Source of the DNA: Tubiluchus corallicola | Taxonomy: Eukaryota > Priapulida > Priapulimorpha > Priapulimorphida > Tubiluchidae | Assembly (NCBI GenBank): GCA_030141605.1 | Contig: JAQGDQ010000001.1 | Coordinates: forward strand, 126,001 to 186,000 | DNA: 60,000 nt | Direction: 5' to 3' | Shown here: one piece after another, positions 26,164 to 44,700 of the stretch | How positions within the stretch are numbered: the stretch's first letter is position 1 | Layout of the letters: each line of letters starts with the position of its first letter | Notes under the pieces: model-generated | Databases searched by the model: none | The model's input: the letters and a program-made list of their open reading frames with translations, nothing else | What the model was told of the DNA's origin: nothing | Position numbers and translations under genes: made by a program

Positions 26164-28804
26164 ACCTTTCTCCCTCCCTCTCTCTTTCTGCTTCTAATTA
26201 TTAACAGCGATTTAACTAAGGACTATCAGAATCATTGAAAATGAACCATTGTATCGAGTACAGTACACAGTCAAAATGGGCTTTTTAACGGGCTTAACTC
26301 GTGTTAATATTTTCCTCGCATTGCAACTAATTTTAGCGTTAAACTAGAATCAATTTGCATTGTATCATTTGCCATATAATCACCTCAAATTTAAAGGATT
26401 TGAAATAAGGTTGAATTAATAATCTAGAAAATGAAAACATCCTGAGTCTTATGTTGGCATCTAAATTTGCCCAATAAATTATGTTCCTTCACTAGATTTT
26501 TTACAGGTTCTTTTGTGGCAGGACCAGTTCCTAGTTTATTTTGAAAACAATCCTCTGCGATGAAATATTGAAGAGGCAGAGGTGTCACAGTCACAATCAA
26601 ATGCCCATATCCTCCCTAACTCAGCGAAATGATTCGGCACAGTAGTGATAAGAACTATCCAAAGTGAGATTCCTAAGCAGTCATCCAACTAATCAGTTGT
26701 CAGGCTCGACATTGCTTCACATTGCTAGCGAATCACACGCCGTGATTAATCAGTATTACGTAGATGCAAAGACCAACATGATTCGCCACCTAATCATTCT
26801 GACGTTACGTATCTACTTTTTTGCCTAAACGAGTTGACCATTTTTTTATCATAAACTCGTTATTCATCAATACACGTAGTTAAAATAAACTACTTTTTAT
26901 TTTGCATCATCTAACTGCGCTTTAAAAAGGATTTATTAGGTTTTCTGCGAAAAGGCGGTTCTGGGAAAAAATTATGGGAAATTGTTATTGCGAGGAAAAA
27001 ACTTTTCTGGGAAACGAGTCTACATCAAATAAGGAATGTATGACGCCATGTACAGTGAAGTCGCTAAAATGATAATCACAGTTTGTCGACGACTAAGCGG
27101 AGGTATATTATTACACACTTAACGAAATTAATAATCACTATTTCTCTGATTATTAAAATATTTGAAGGTGTGAGGCATTTTAGATGATCACAGATACATC
27201 AATATACCCATCTAATTAACTAACTGACACTTTTGTAAGTGCTTAGACTAACCTAAAACACGGCGCCTAGATGTTTTTCATTAGGAGGGATATGGAAATC
27301 AGCAAATTGTCGTTTATGCTATGGATTTAAATTACATGTATGGTATTTTTTAAGGTAATTCGGGAAAGAGCTAGAATATTACAAGAAACTCCAAACGCAA
27401 CCGGTCATGCAGATTCAGTAAAAAGTTACGATGCAAATGACGTGTATTCTGGAAAAAAGAGAAGAATGGCTTTTTTGGATACACTGTTAGTAGCCAATGA
27501 TAATCAGAAGAAATTGAGTTTTGCTGATATTAGAGAAGAAGTTGACACGTTTATGTTCGAGGTAAATTTTTTACGGTTACATTTTCAGTATACCTTTTTA
27601 TTACAGATTAATCTCATAGTTAAGATTGTAGGCCCTAAATGTCTGCCTGTCTTACCTAGGGTCACGATACCACATCAGTAGCAACAAACTGGGCGATTTA
27701 TCTTTTGGGCCATCATCCTGAGATTCAGAAAAAACTCCATGAGGAAATGATAGAACTATTTGGTGAAAGTGATCGACCTGCTACCTATGATGACGTCAAA
27801 AAGATGGCTTACTTGGAGTGCGTTGTGAAGGTGAATGTTTCAATCATAGATGTTTCAGCAATAGTTAGTTTTCCTAGACAGTTTGGCGTTAATACTCTAT
27901 TTAGCCAAAGTGATTAAACCCTACAGATGAAACTTAGAGATTAAACCCAGGGACAGTTAGCGCAATTCTCTAATTTTTTGTCCAGATAAAACTCCGTTCT
28001 CTTAGGCGGACATTATCACAATACTTTTTTTAACTTGAGGGTGATATGTCTAAAATCTCAATTTACAGGAGACTCTCAGACTGTATCCATCAGTTCCAAA
28101 CATAGGAAGAACGCTTACCTGTGACGAAAAATTCGGTAAGTTTTCTCGATTGGTAAGCATTTTTCTTTAATTTAATGCGCATGACTCTAAAAGTGGTTAA
28201 TCATTAATAGTTCTTTTTCATAAGCAGCGATTCTGGATAATATTTATAACAATAAATTTGTTTTACATCTGTGCAGGTGATTACATGATACCTTCGGGTA
28301 CCACGATAGTGGTTGCACCATACAGTTTACACCGAGATCCGACAGCTTTTCCAAATCCAGAAAAATTTGACCCAGAACGATTCACTTTAGACAATTCTTT
28401 TCAACGACATCCTTTTGCTTACATTCCATTCTCAGCTGGATTAAGAAATTGCATAGGTATGAAATATTTGTTAAATATCTAATAGAAGACAACATAACAC
28501 ATTTATTAATTCTTATTAAAAAATGACAACGTTTATAAAAACTCATTTTTGCTACAACAGTCATCATCATTTGGGGGTGCTGTAGAACGGTTGTTTACAT
28601 TAAAATTTACATATTCTGTTTATTTTTTATTTAGGTCAGAAGTTCGCCATGATGGAAGAAAAAGTTCTTTTGTCTACCATTGTAAGAAACTTCAAAATCA
28701 AGAGTGTTGTCCCAACTAAAGATATAGTACTACTGCCAGAATTAGTTATGCGCCCTAAAGATGGCACTAAAGTCATTCTGACGAAGCGAAAACAAATTAA
28801 ATGA
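22244..28804 (+). CDS. CYP4V-like cytochrome P450, copy 1 (11 exons, 531 aa)
   Basis: Heme-thiolate monooxygenase; CYP4 enzymes omega-hydroxylate fatty acids at the ER with electrons from P450 reductase. Coding exons: 22244-22448, 23723-23838, 23953-24038, 24236-24429, 25445-25517, 25649-25775, 27355-27561, 27660-27830, 28069-28135, 28277-28456, 28635-28804, with all junctions in frame. Features: membrane anchor (residues 8-27), LPGPTPP hinge, [16 protein letters not shown]-helix FMFE-GHDTTS with the CYP4 heme-linking Glu at 336, ETLR at 394-397, PERF at 448-451, [14 protein letters not shown] with heme Cys 474. The start is the ATG just before the anchor; an in-frame TTG lies upstream. The N-terminus ([17 protein letters not shown]) differs from the other copies. 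Human CYP4V2 also has 11 exons. Possible poly(A) signals are ATTAAA at 28875 and AATAAA at 29180. Intact. CYP4V is the nearest family by motif; a sister CYP4 subfamily is possible. Confidence 0.92.
24849..25170 (-). pseudogene. antisense coding-like relic in intron 4 of CYP4 copy 1
   Basis: On the minus strand one frame stays protein-like for about 100 codons with two internal stops: [18 protein letters not shown], stop, [36 protein letters not shown], stop, [32 protein letters not shown]. Composition and length indicate it once coded for protein. I do not recognise the family. It is probably a retropseudogene or transposon ORF inserted into the intron. Confidence 0.45.
26095..26160. repeat. 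(CT)n microsatellite, intron 6 of CYP4 copy 1
   Basis: About 33 uninterrupted CT units, preceded and followed by impure CT-rich DNA (about 25,990-26,190). The open frame through it is an artefact. Confidence 0.95.
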
Positions 28805-31244
28805 AAACACAGGTTGGGTGCGAGCGGCTATAATGAGAAAACTTTGGGACTGTCGGCTTGTTGTGCTGTTTTTCATTAAAATTTACAGATCTTCGTGCTC
28901 AGATTTATTATATACGATTTATTTAAAGTTATTGAAATACAATAGAGTCATTGGATTATTTGCATAAGTAAATAACACGAACAATAGTAGTTACTCACAT
29001 TTTTTACTTAAATTAAAAGTGCCATTAAGCCACATACATTGTGCTATATTGACTTGGATTTTATGTTACTGGATAACAAGTCATTCGCAACATAAATATT
29101 GTAGAACATCATTTAACTGTTGATTGTCTAAAAAGGAGTTGAGTTGTTTCTGCTTGAGTTGTTTCAAACAACTTGAACAAATAAAAGAGTAATGTTTTGA
29201 GCCCATGAAGCTCCCAAGCCTTCTTAAAATGTGAATCTTTTAATTTTTAAATAATCAAACTTGTCGTAGTTATCATTAAATTTATGAATTACATATTGTA
29301 AACCAACGTTGACTGCACAGAATATTATGCATTTCTCGCAAAAGGTACTTTAAATAATTTTACAAATCTGATTTCAAATTGGGTACTCGGACGAATTTTG
29401 CGGACGAACTCGGACGGATTGGGGACTCGGTTATTAATTAGAGTGTTATCAAGCTTCCATATTTGCGAGCCTTAAAAGCTATGACAGTACATCTGAAATA
29501 TTTTAGTCTTTAAACAACTATTTGGAAACAAGAAGTCGGTATAATACTTGTGTTTGCATAAAATTTCAGCGTTATCCGGCAAGCTGAATGTCAGCGTGGT
29601 ACCAACATGCACCACTTTGTCGTAAAAGACACCTGTTGAGTTTTACAGTGGGCTGTAAATTACGGGGAACATTCCTATGAGAAAGGAAAATTATACATTG
29701 CTTTTACTTTATGAAGACTTATGTCTACGAAATCAATATCAAAATTTCTGACATACTCTTCACAGATTTTTAACACAGCCTGGATAACCCCTACATTCGA
29801 GGCTAACAGACTTTTAAGTCGTCAGTATTTTAAAAATCGTCAGTATATGCGGCACTGCCACAGCATCTACAACCAAACATACATCAAATTTTAGAATCCC
29901 GTTTACATAACTGTCCATCTAAATACATGCCGAATAAAATTGGGGATAAAAAAGCTGGATTTCGTGTTGTGCCATGATATACGATATGCATATTTGGTGG
30001 TTCCTTTACATGTTTAACAACAGTTTGATTAGATCTATATTGGCAGGAAGATTTTTCTGAAGTAGAAGTATTAATAATTTTTACAATAATTTACTTTAAC
30101 GAATTTTCGCTTCTGCCAGTGTATGCAATGCGCTCATGGAATGTTTGTGTTATTAAAAATTATATTCAGTTTTTATGTTTTCACTAGTTGGGATCGCTCG
30201 CCGTTAATTAAGTTTTTTTCTATTATTTAATTATCATAAACGCATTGGCGTTATTATAGGTTTTAAAAGATATACTTTTTATGGAACTTCAAAACGGGCA
30301 GGCTATGAAAAATATGAAAAATAATTCTGCTTTCCTTTGATAGAGTGTAGGCTGGAGTTCACATTTTCCTAAGATGTAAAACAGCTAATTTTTGTAGTTT
30401 TTATTTTTTTATTGAAAACTATACGTGTTTGGTGAAAAAATAAACGATTTACAAAAATATTGAACGTTACACGCGTATACCATAATTTCTTCTCTGAATG
30501 TTGAAAATACTGGAAGTTGTTACCAATAACTTAACCTGTAGTTAGCTTGTAGGTGAAGTTCAAATTATTTACTTGAGTTTAAATTTAAGTAGTAAAGAGA
30601 AGGTGCTTATGTGCAAGCACAGTGTACCATATACCCAGCTGCCTCAATGCTGGTTCATTTGTTTCGTTATTTTGGCCCCATGCCCTCCTGGAATGCAAAG
30701 TCTATTTTGGCTTCTTCAGATAAAAGCATTCCTGGTCCCAGCACGATTTTATTCTTTCCAGTCCAAAGACACACTAGACTGCAAGTATTGCAACTGAAGA
30801 GGCAATTGGCATGATCCAATCAATACCTTCAAAGCAGCGACAGAACAAGAAAATAAGGAAATTAACACCCACTGGTGTTCGTTTGTGCATACTCCATCTC
30901 CTTTATGTTTTTTGCATACTCCATGGTAGGGAAATAAGTACTGAAGCAATAAGGCGATCGCACTACCTGCTAATATGCCTAATGCACACAGGTTGTACAG
31001 AGACGTGACTGTTCCAATACAAGGACTGACAGTGGTTTTGCCTGTAACCTCCCTTGTGAGTGGTGATGGTTCGTTGCAAACAAGCTTTCACTATCAAGAA
31101 TCTCGATAAATCAATAATTTCGATGTTTTTTATGTCAGACGCGTGAAGTCATCTGGTATTAGCACGTTGCATTATCAATGAACTTCGACTTTTGATCATA
31201 TGAGCAGTTTCTTTACTTCTCGTTCTCTTTTTGATTTCTGCAAC
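28805..31244. other. spacer between CYP4 copies 1 and 2
   Basis: About 2.4 kb. Nothing recognisable as a gene; overlapping frames at 30573-30814 on both strands have no known motif. The second P450 promoter must lie near the right end, but no TATA box is evident. Confidence 0.45.
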
Positions 31245-37972
<6,728 letters not shown>

Positions 37973-38723
37973 GTTGGAGAATTGTATTTCAGACATGGAG
38001 TATGTTGCATCGATTTTATTGTTAATTCATAAGCGTGAAATAAATGCGAGAATTACATAAAACTTGTAATGTTTTATTTTCCTAGGGTATAAACGGATAC
38101 TTCGTGTATTTTTCAAGTTGATATAATCAGTTCTTGTTATTGTCACAATGTTTGAGCCTCCGAAATGTTAAGATGACCGTAGATTATTACGTTTGACATT
38201 GATAAAAAACACGTAATACTACCCCTTTACAAACGACGTTAATTATGTCAACTGCTCAGAACACAAGTTGATATGTGTTTAATAGCAATTTATAGTTTTT
38301 ATTCAATCGAGTTGCGATTTAAGATTAGTTAAACAGTTTTGCCTCCTAACATGATGCAATATTAGCAGCATTGTTTGATGCTAGGAAGTATAACATACAG
38401 ATCTCATATTTCCCTTTTAACACATGAATACTATCCAATCGATCATATATTTGACATATCTTGGTGTTTGTATGTAAGAAAACTGTAACGTTATAACAAG
38501 CAAGCTTATCGGAAGTGAAGCGGAAGTGCCTAAGACACACCTGACTCCTAAACCATGAAATAGAACACTGAATTTGAGCTTTACCACGTCCGCGCACATT
38601 CAGGTTTTGTGTTCGCGAATTCTTAGACAGAAAAGGTTCTGCATTATGGTAAGTATCAAACAGTTTTCAGTTGGTATACTCCACGAGCCATCTTGACCAG
38701 CTCAAGCAAATCACCATTAAATC

Positions 38724-38762
38724 TGAGCGCAAATCAACACAAGAGTATTATTACTTATTACT
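38724..38762 (+). repeat. 39-nt inverted repeat, left copy
   Basis: Begins tgagcgcaaatcaacacaag and ends acttattact. It is the exact reverse complement of 39928-39966. The two copies enclose the LINE fragment. Confidence 0.9.
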
Positions 38763-39927
38763 CTCAGAACTGATTTGAATAATGACTTCAGTAATATCAC
38801 AGAATGGATGAATGACAATGCGCTAACTATAAATATGAACAAAACTAAAACAATATTGGTCGGGACAAGTAGAAAATTACAAGACATTAGTGAATTTAAT
38901 TTATTACTAAATAAATGTCGAATTGAAATTATCAGTAGTGTGGAATATTTAGGAGTTCACTTTAACCCCAATTTAAAATGGAACAAACATGTTGACAAAA
39001 TTGCTGGTAGAATATCACAGAAAATCTGGGTTTTAAAAAGGTCAGTAGCTATGTCCCACAGCGTACGCTGTTTAATCCTATCTTAATGCTACATATGGAT
39101 TATTGTTTTGTAGACTGGAGCACCACGTTTGATAAGTATATTGACCGCATTCAAAAATTACAGAACAGAGCACTGAGAATTACCCCGAGTACCCGAGATT
39201 ATCATGTAAATGACATGCATAGTGATAAAGTGAAACAGAGAAGAGATTATTTGAAAGCAATAATGATGTACAAATGTATAAATAATGATCCTCCATTATA
39301 TCTGTGTCAGAATATTCAATTTACCATAAGTGTTCATAACCGTGTCACAACGCCACGGTTATTGTCGTCTAATCAGTTATATGAAAATGTTGTGTTCGGT
39401 TGCCGCTAATTAACGTTCTAAGCTAATTATTCAAATATAAGAAACGGCAAAATGTTATAGACAAGAAATTGTATATTTTGGGCAATAAGCTAAAATGAGA
39501 TTGAGTTTAAACCATCGACCGGTTTTCCTTTAAGCTTGAGCATGATAAGCGTACATTTTGTTACTCAGGGGCTATGACTTGGAATACTCTTCCAAATTAT
39601 ATGAAGGACGTACCATCTATAGATACTTTCAAAAGATCTGCTAAAACTTATTTTTTGTGTATTGAATAGCCTAATGTTATTTATCTTGATACTTGATTTA
39701 TTTTGTAATTAATTTAATTTAATTTTTCTTTTAATGCTAGTTATGATTATAATTACTACCTGATAATTATTTTATTATGTTAGACATTCATAAATGCAGT
39801 GATATGCACGTATATGTCTGTATAGATGTATATATTTGTAAATAATTTAGGGCCTTCTTGGGAAGCAGTGCTAAGCACTAAAGGAGCTACTCTCACAAAA
39901 TATTACTATAAATAAATAAACAAATAA
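38763..39927 (+). mobile_element. 5'-truncated LINE: reverse-transcriptase C-terminal part and 3' tail
   Basis: Reads DLNNDFSNITEWMNDNALT, INMNKTKTILVGT, VEYLGVHFNPNLKWNKHV up to 39086; after a frame change MLHMDYCFVDWSTTFDKYID, RIQKLQNRALRITPS; then GAMTWNTLPNYMKDVPSIDT with a stop at 39667. These are successive blocks of the C-terminal half of non-LTR reverse transcriptases. The 3' UTR ends ctataaataaataaacaaa, a TAAA-rich tail. Truncated just after the catalytic region and frameshifted, so dead. Enclosed by 39-nt inverted repeats, which LINEs do not normally have. Confidence 0.8.
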
Positions 39928-39966
39928 AGTAATAAGTAATAATACTCTTGTGTTGATTTGCGCTCA
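39928..39966 (-). repeat. 39-nt inverted repeat, right copy
   Basis: Exact reverse complement of 38724-38762, directly abutting the TAAA-rich LINE tail. Confidence 0.9.
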
Positions 39967-40321
39967 TTTTTCACAGCGCCTTAAAAGTAGAAACAGTTGG
40001 TCTTGCTCTAAAGTGAACCATTCCTGAAACATTTTGTCCGATACATTACTATATAAAAGATTTTATTTGTACGATGCGCTCCAGCCGCTTGTAACGCCGT
40101 TAAGCATTTTACGCTTGTTTGTTATGCTTGAAGGCATACGTGAAATTCCTTAAATTACATGTACGCGCTGTGATATACCTATTCGTTATGACCCCCACTT
40201 ACTTTTACCGTGATCCCTAGAGTGGCATTGATTTATACTGTAGCAATAAATGATCTATGAACTTTGATCTCAACCATCTGCAAGTGTGATCCATTTGCCT
40301 AATAATACTCTTGCAGCCGTC
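39967..40321. other. upstream flank of CYP4 copy 3
   Basis: Probable promoter region. It contains tgaactttgatct (40258-40270), resembling an HNF4/nuclear-receptor DR1 site, 52 nt before the ATG. An acceptor-like ctcttgcag lies five nt before the ATG, so a non-coding first exon is possible. Confidence 0.4.
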
Positions 40322-41704
40322 ATGGTTTTAGAAGGAGTTGCTTCTTATATAATATCTTTGGTGGTAATATGGATGATTTGGCTCGCATGGAAAATTTCTT
40401 ACATACCTGGAAGGAAGAGGGAGTACGATGCGTTACCTGGCGCTCCCAGAGTGCCTATCCTTGGACACTTAGGTCAGCTTTTTAGATTTGACCAATCAGG
40501 TACGGTAGCTTATACTATCGCTGTTATTACATTCAACTTAATGTCAATTCTTTAGATTCTCCAAATGCATTATAAATTTTATAAAATATTAGTTAATATT
40601 AGTTATAAAATTAAATTAGTTAATTTTAACTAATCAATAATAATCTTGTCCGTAGCTTGTATGTACCTCTAGATTACAAGAAAGAAATGCCAGACGCAAC
40701 TCAATAATCTTGCCAGAGGTCGTTTTAAAGTACCAATCAACAATTAGATTAGCAAATGTAATGTGAATAGCCGATAGACAGCACAGTCATTTTTCTTCTA
40801 TGTGTTTACAGAAACCTTTAAAGTCGTACAAGCTTATATTGACAAATACTCTCGCAATGGAATGGCCGTGGCGCAGATTATGAACTACCCAACAGTTTTT
40901 GTTTTTCATCCGAGATTGGCAGAGGTAAAATAATGACAATGTAAGAAATTTTCATTGATAATGTTCACTTGTGACATACACTACATTTTAGCCACATGTT
41001 TTACAAGTGTGTAACAGTCACTGTAACTATATGTAGTAGGTTGTAGTTAGTGCATGCATAATTTCCATATGTAAATACTAATGTTATGCAGTAGATGTTA
41101 GTTTTATCAAATTCCTTGCAGCCAACAAATTGTTTCGAAAGCCACTCACTTTAACTCCAGCAAATTTGAAACTTCTGCTGCATCCTATTTATTGGTTGTA
41201 TTCATAAATTCATAAATTACAATAGGCCAGCTGATGTTAATATTCTTTAATTTGTAGGTGGTACTCGGGTCGAAAAAGCATATTGAGAAGTCAGTGGACT
41301 ATAAACTAATTCATCCATGGTTGGGAACTGGGTTACTAACAAGGTTATATTTATACACGTTAAACTAATTTACATTGTGCTGTATTTTTCCCAAGCTACA
41401 AGAATAAAAAAAGGGGGACAGACCTAACAGGAAAATTAGATCGGTTGTAAACGCTATCGCTTGGTCAAAATTATGATAAAATGAAAACCGTAGTGCACAC
41501 TTCATAAGAAAAATCTTTTTTTGTTGTAGTCGTTCCTATAAGTGTTACAGCCAGAAGTTTTGCCAAAGTCTCGTGTCTCTTTACATGTATTTAATGAAGT
41601 AGGTTTAGATTTTTCATTAGATTAGTGAAGTTTATTGACAGAAAGTTTAAAAACGATGGAAGAATTGATTGAGAGAAGAGAAAGAGAGAGAGAGAGACAG
41701 AGAG

Positions 41705-41753
<49 letters not shown>

Positions 41754-44700
41754 AGGGAGAGAGAGAGGGGGGAAGAGCGAGTGATAGAGAGAGACGTGAG
41801 ACTCGTAGGAGGGGAGGGGAGAGCCTGCGGATATAGGTAGAAATGTCACAGGTAAAAAAGGCACAGGTAAAATAGCAAAGTTAAAAGTGGCACAGGAAAA
41901 AGGAGCAAATGGAAAACTAGGAAAAAATGGCACGTGTGTCATTTTGATAAAATAATTTCTTAAAATGAAACTTTGATAAAATAAAAAAGCATGCAAAGTA
42001 AGATAAACTTATAAACGAACCAAAATATATTAATACTTATAAGAAAGAATTACCCTACTTTGTAGCCAACTCTCCTCCTCATTTCAAAGAACTATAAAAT
42101 TCCTTTCTGAGACCTCCTTGAATTGCCTCATGAAACAACGTCAAGTTTTGAAGAAAAATGGGAAAAACATCGCATTTCTGCAATTTTTTGCTCCCTCTCC
42201 CGAATCAGCAACGAAATTCCTCTGTCTTTTTCAGAAAGTTCGTGGAAATTGTTAAGCGGTTGTTGCGTAATAAGCTTATCAAACAAACTAAGAAACAAAC
42301 TAAAAAATCAACAGCCATGAAAGCAAGGTCTCCGTGACGGAGTTAATCATAATCATAACCTCAATCATAAATCGCTATTTTTGTGTAATGCTTTCAACTA
42401 ACAGGCAAACAAACGAACAAGCAAACTAACTAACCAACAAACGACCAAACAAACAAACGGCGTTGAAAACATATAACTATCTTGGCAGAGGTAGAAGTAA
42501 TTAAAATAGCTATCTGTAACAGTAACCCTAACCCTTACCCTAAACTTTTATTTTATAAAGTTTGCAAGTGCTATTTTTCCAATTTGTGCCATTTTTCCCT
42601 ACCATGTTTACCATTGCTATTTTTACCGTGCATCAGAGCTTGCTGAATGAAATGGCTCATACTAACTATTGTCTGTAACAATTTTTTCCATTGCTTCACT
42701 TTGTTGCAGCTCAGGTACCAAATGGCACAGTAGGAGGCGCCTTTTAACTCCATCATTCCATTTTCAAATTCTCAAGGATTTCATTCCAATTTTTAACGAA
42801 CAAACTCAGATATTCTGCAAGAAATTGATGACGAAAGCAGACGGGCAAACAAGTTTCAATGTCTATCCGTTTGTAACATTATGTACACTGGATATCATAT
42901 GTGGTACGGTGCTGAAATTGTTGTATGTAGACACGTTCTTTTTTGTTATTTGGACATCTGACTGTTCATTTGTATTTTGTTCAAAAATCAGAATATGACA
43001 GCATTACGCATTTGTAATCTAGTATAATTTGGACATGGATGCTAGTAATATATTTATCATTTACCTTTTATCCAGTACTTGTACTTGTTCATTGATTTAT
43101 CAACGCCATAGTGAAAGTCGATGTTGCTGCCGTTGCTTTCGTTTTTGTTGTTTTCCCTCGTCCGTATCCTCAGGACTGTATTGCCGCTATCGCTATAATT
43201 GTCGCTGTTTTACATCATCAAAATATTTCATATCTGTGTTTGTGCTCCAATTATAAATTATTTCTGCAGTGGATTTCTTGTATTGTTAACAGAAACTGCC
43301 ATGGGGAAAAAGATGAATGCGCAATCTCAGGGAAGTTCAGAGTATGTCTGGGCGGTTAAACGGTAATTAATAAATGGACACCTCATTTAATGTTTTCAGT
43401 CGTATAATGTTCAGTGAATGGAATCATCTGTCATTTGCTTATATATGAGAAAGCTGAGTCAGCGTGATGGTGCTTAGTACTCATTCTAGAACAAGTGCGT
43501 GCCGGTGTAACAGCCTGAAGTATACCCTTGCCCAGACGCTAGGTTATTCCAAGTTAGGCTGTTGTATACACGGGGTATAATTGGCTAGGCCAATTTATAC
43601 CCCCAGATATAAAATGGGCTAGGCTAGAATAAACCCCTAGTTCAGAATATGCCAATTTTTTTCCAAATCAAAGAGCTTATTGTTTTTACTTATTTTATTT
43701 TTATTATCTTATTTTTATTATTTTATCATTTTTGCTAATAATGTGGTATTGCCGATGATCCCACATAGTGTATCAAATTCGTGAAGGGTAAGCACAAAAT
43801 AATTTAGCGTCTATATCAATGAAAGACTGTTTTATTCAGCACATAAAAACTTATCTACATGAATATTAGTGTGACGATGTAGTCTAATTTTCGCTGTTGT
43901 AAATGGGTGGTTCGTGACTTAAGTATAACCCTAAGGTAAAGAATAAAACGCTTAGTCGAAAACACTGAGAAAAATAACTGAATTAATAAAATTATATAAC
44001 AATTTAATGAATATCTCGAAATATATTGCAAGGCAAATATTAATAACAGTGATTAAGCCGGCTAAGATAAAAAAACAATGTAACGTTTTTCATCAGTTCT
44101 GTCTCGGCATCACCAGGCGACTTTCCTCCTGCTTCCATCCAATGTCATCTCTCTGACTCCTCACCAGTGAGCTTTGTCGAGAAATGGTGCACCATAGAAC
44201 GGTTAGCCACACTACTTCTTCATGCATCCGATTACGTGAACAAAATCTCTAAACTTTCACGACTCCTGATGACGTCCTCGCTTCCACTTATATGTCGCCA
44301 AAAATAGAGCAGCATTCGCTCTTCTGTACTCACCACAAGGTAAGGTTCACCAGTTTCGTAATCGCAGCGCGGAGGCACCAACGGCGGTATTAACATCAGG
44401 TAAATACGGGTAAGTATCATCATCAGCAGATATCATCGACAACTGGTAAGTATAATCTTTAACAGGTTATATATCAACGTCAGGAAAATGCAATCAGCAA
44501 CAGGTATTATTACTGGTATGCAGCTATCACTTATGTCCTAACTATGTAGACAGATTGCTTTGCTGCAAGCAAGCACCGTTACTACTAAGCCATTTTTATG
44601 ACACGAGAACGTCCGCTTAACTCGACAACTTAGAGCGGAATACCTGGGCGAACTGAACAGCCAAAATTTCGTCTACGTGGCTTCAGTCACATGATGTAGT

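Noticed and set aside
31200-31244. Upstream ATG as start of CYP4 copy 2
   Set aside because: The extra 15 residues have no counterpart in copies 3 and 4, whose starts align with 31245; it remains possible but is less likely.
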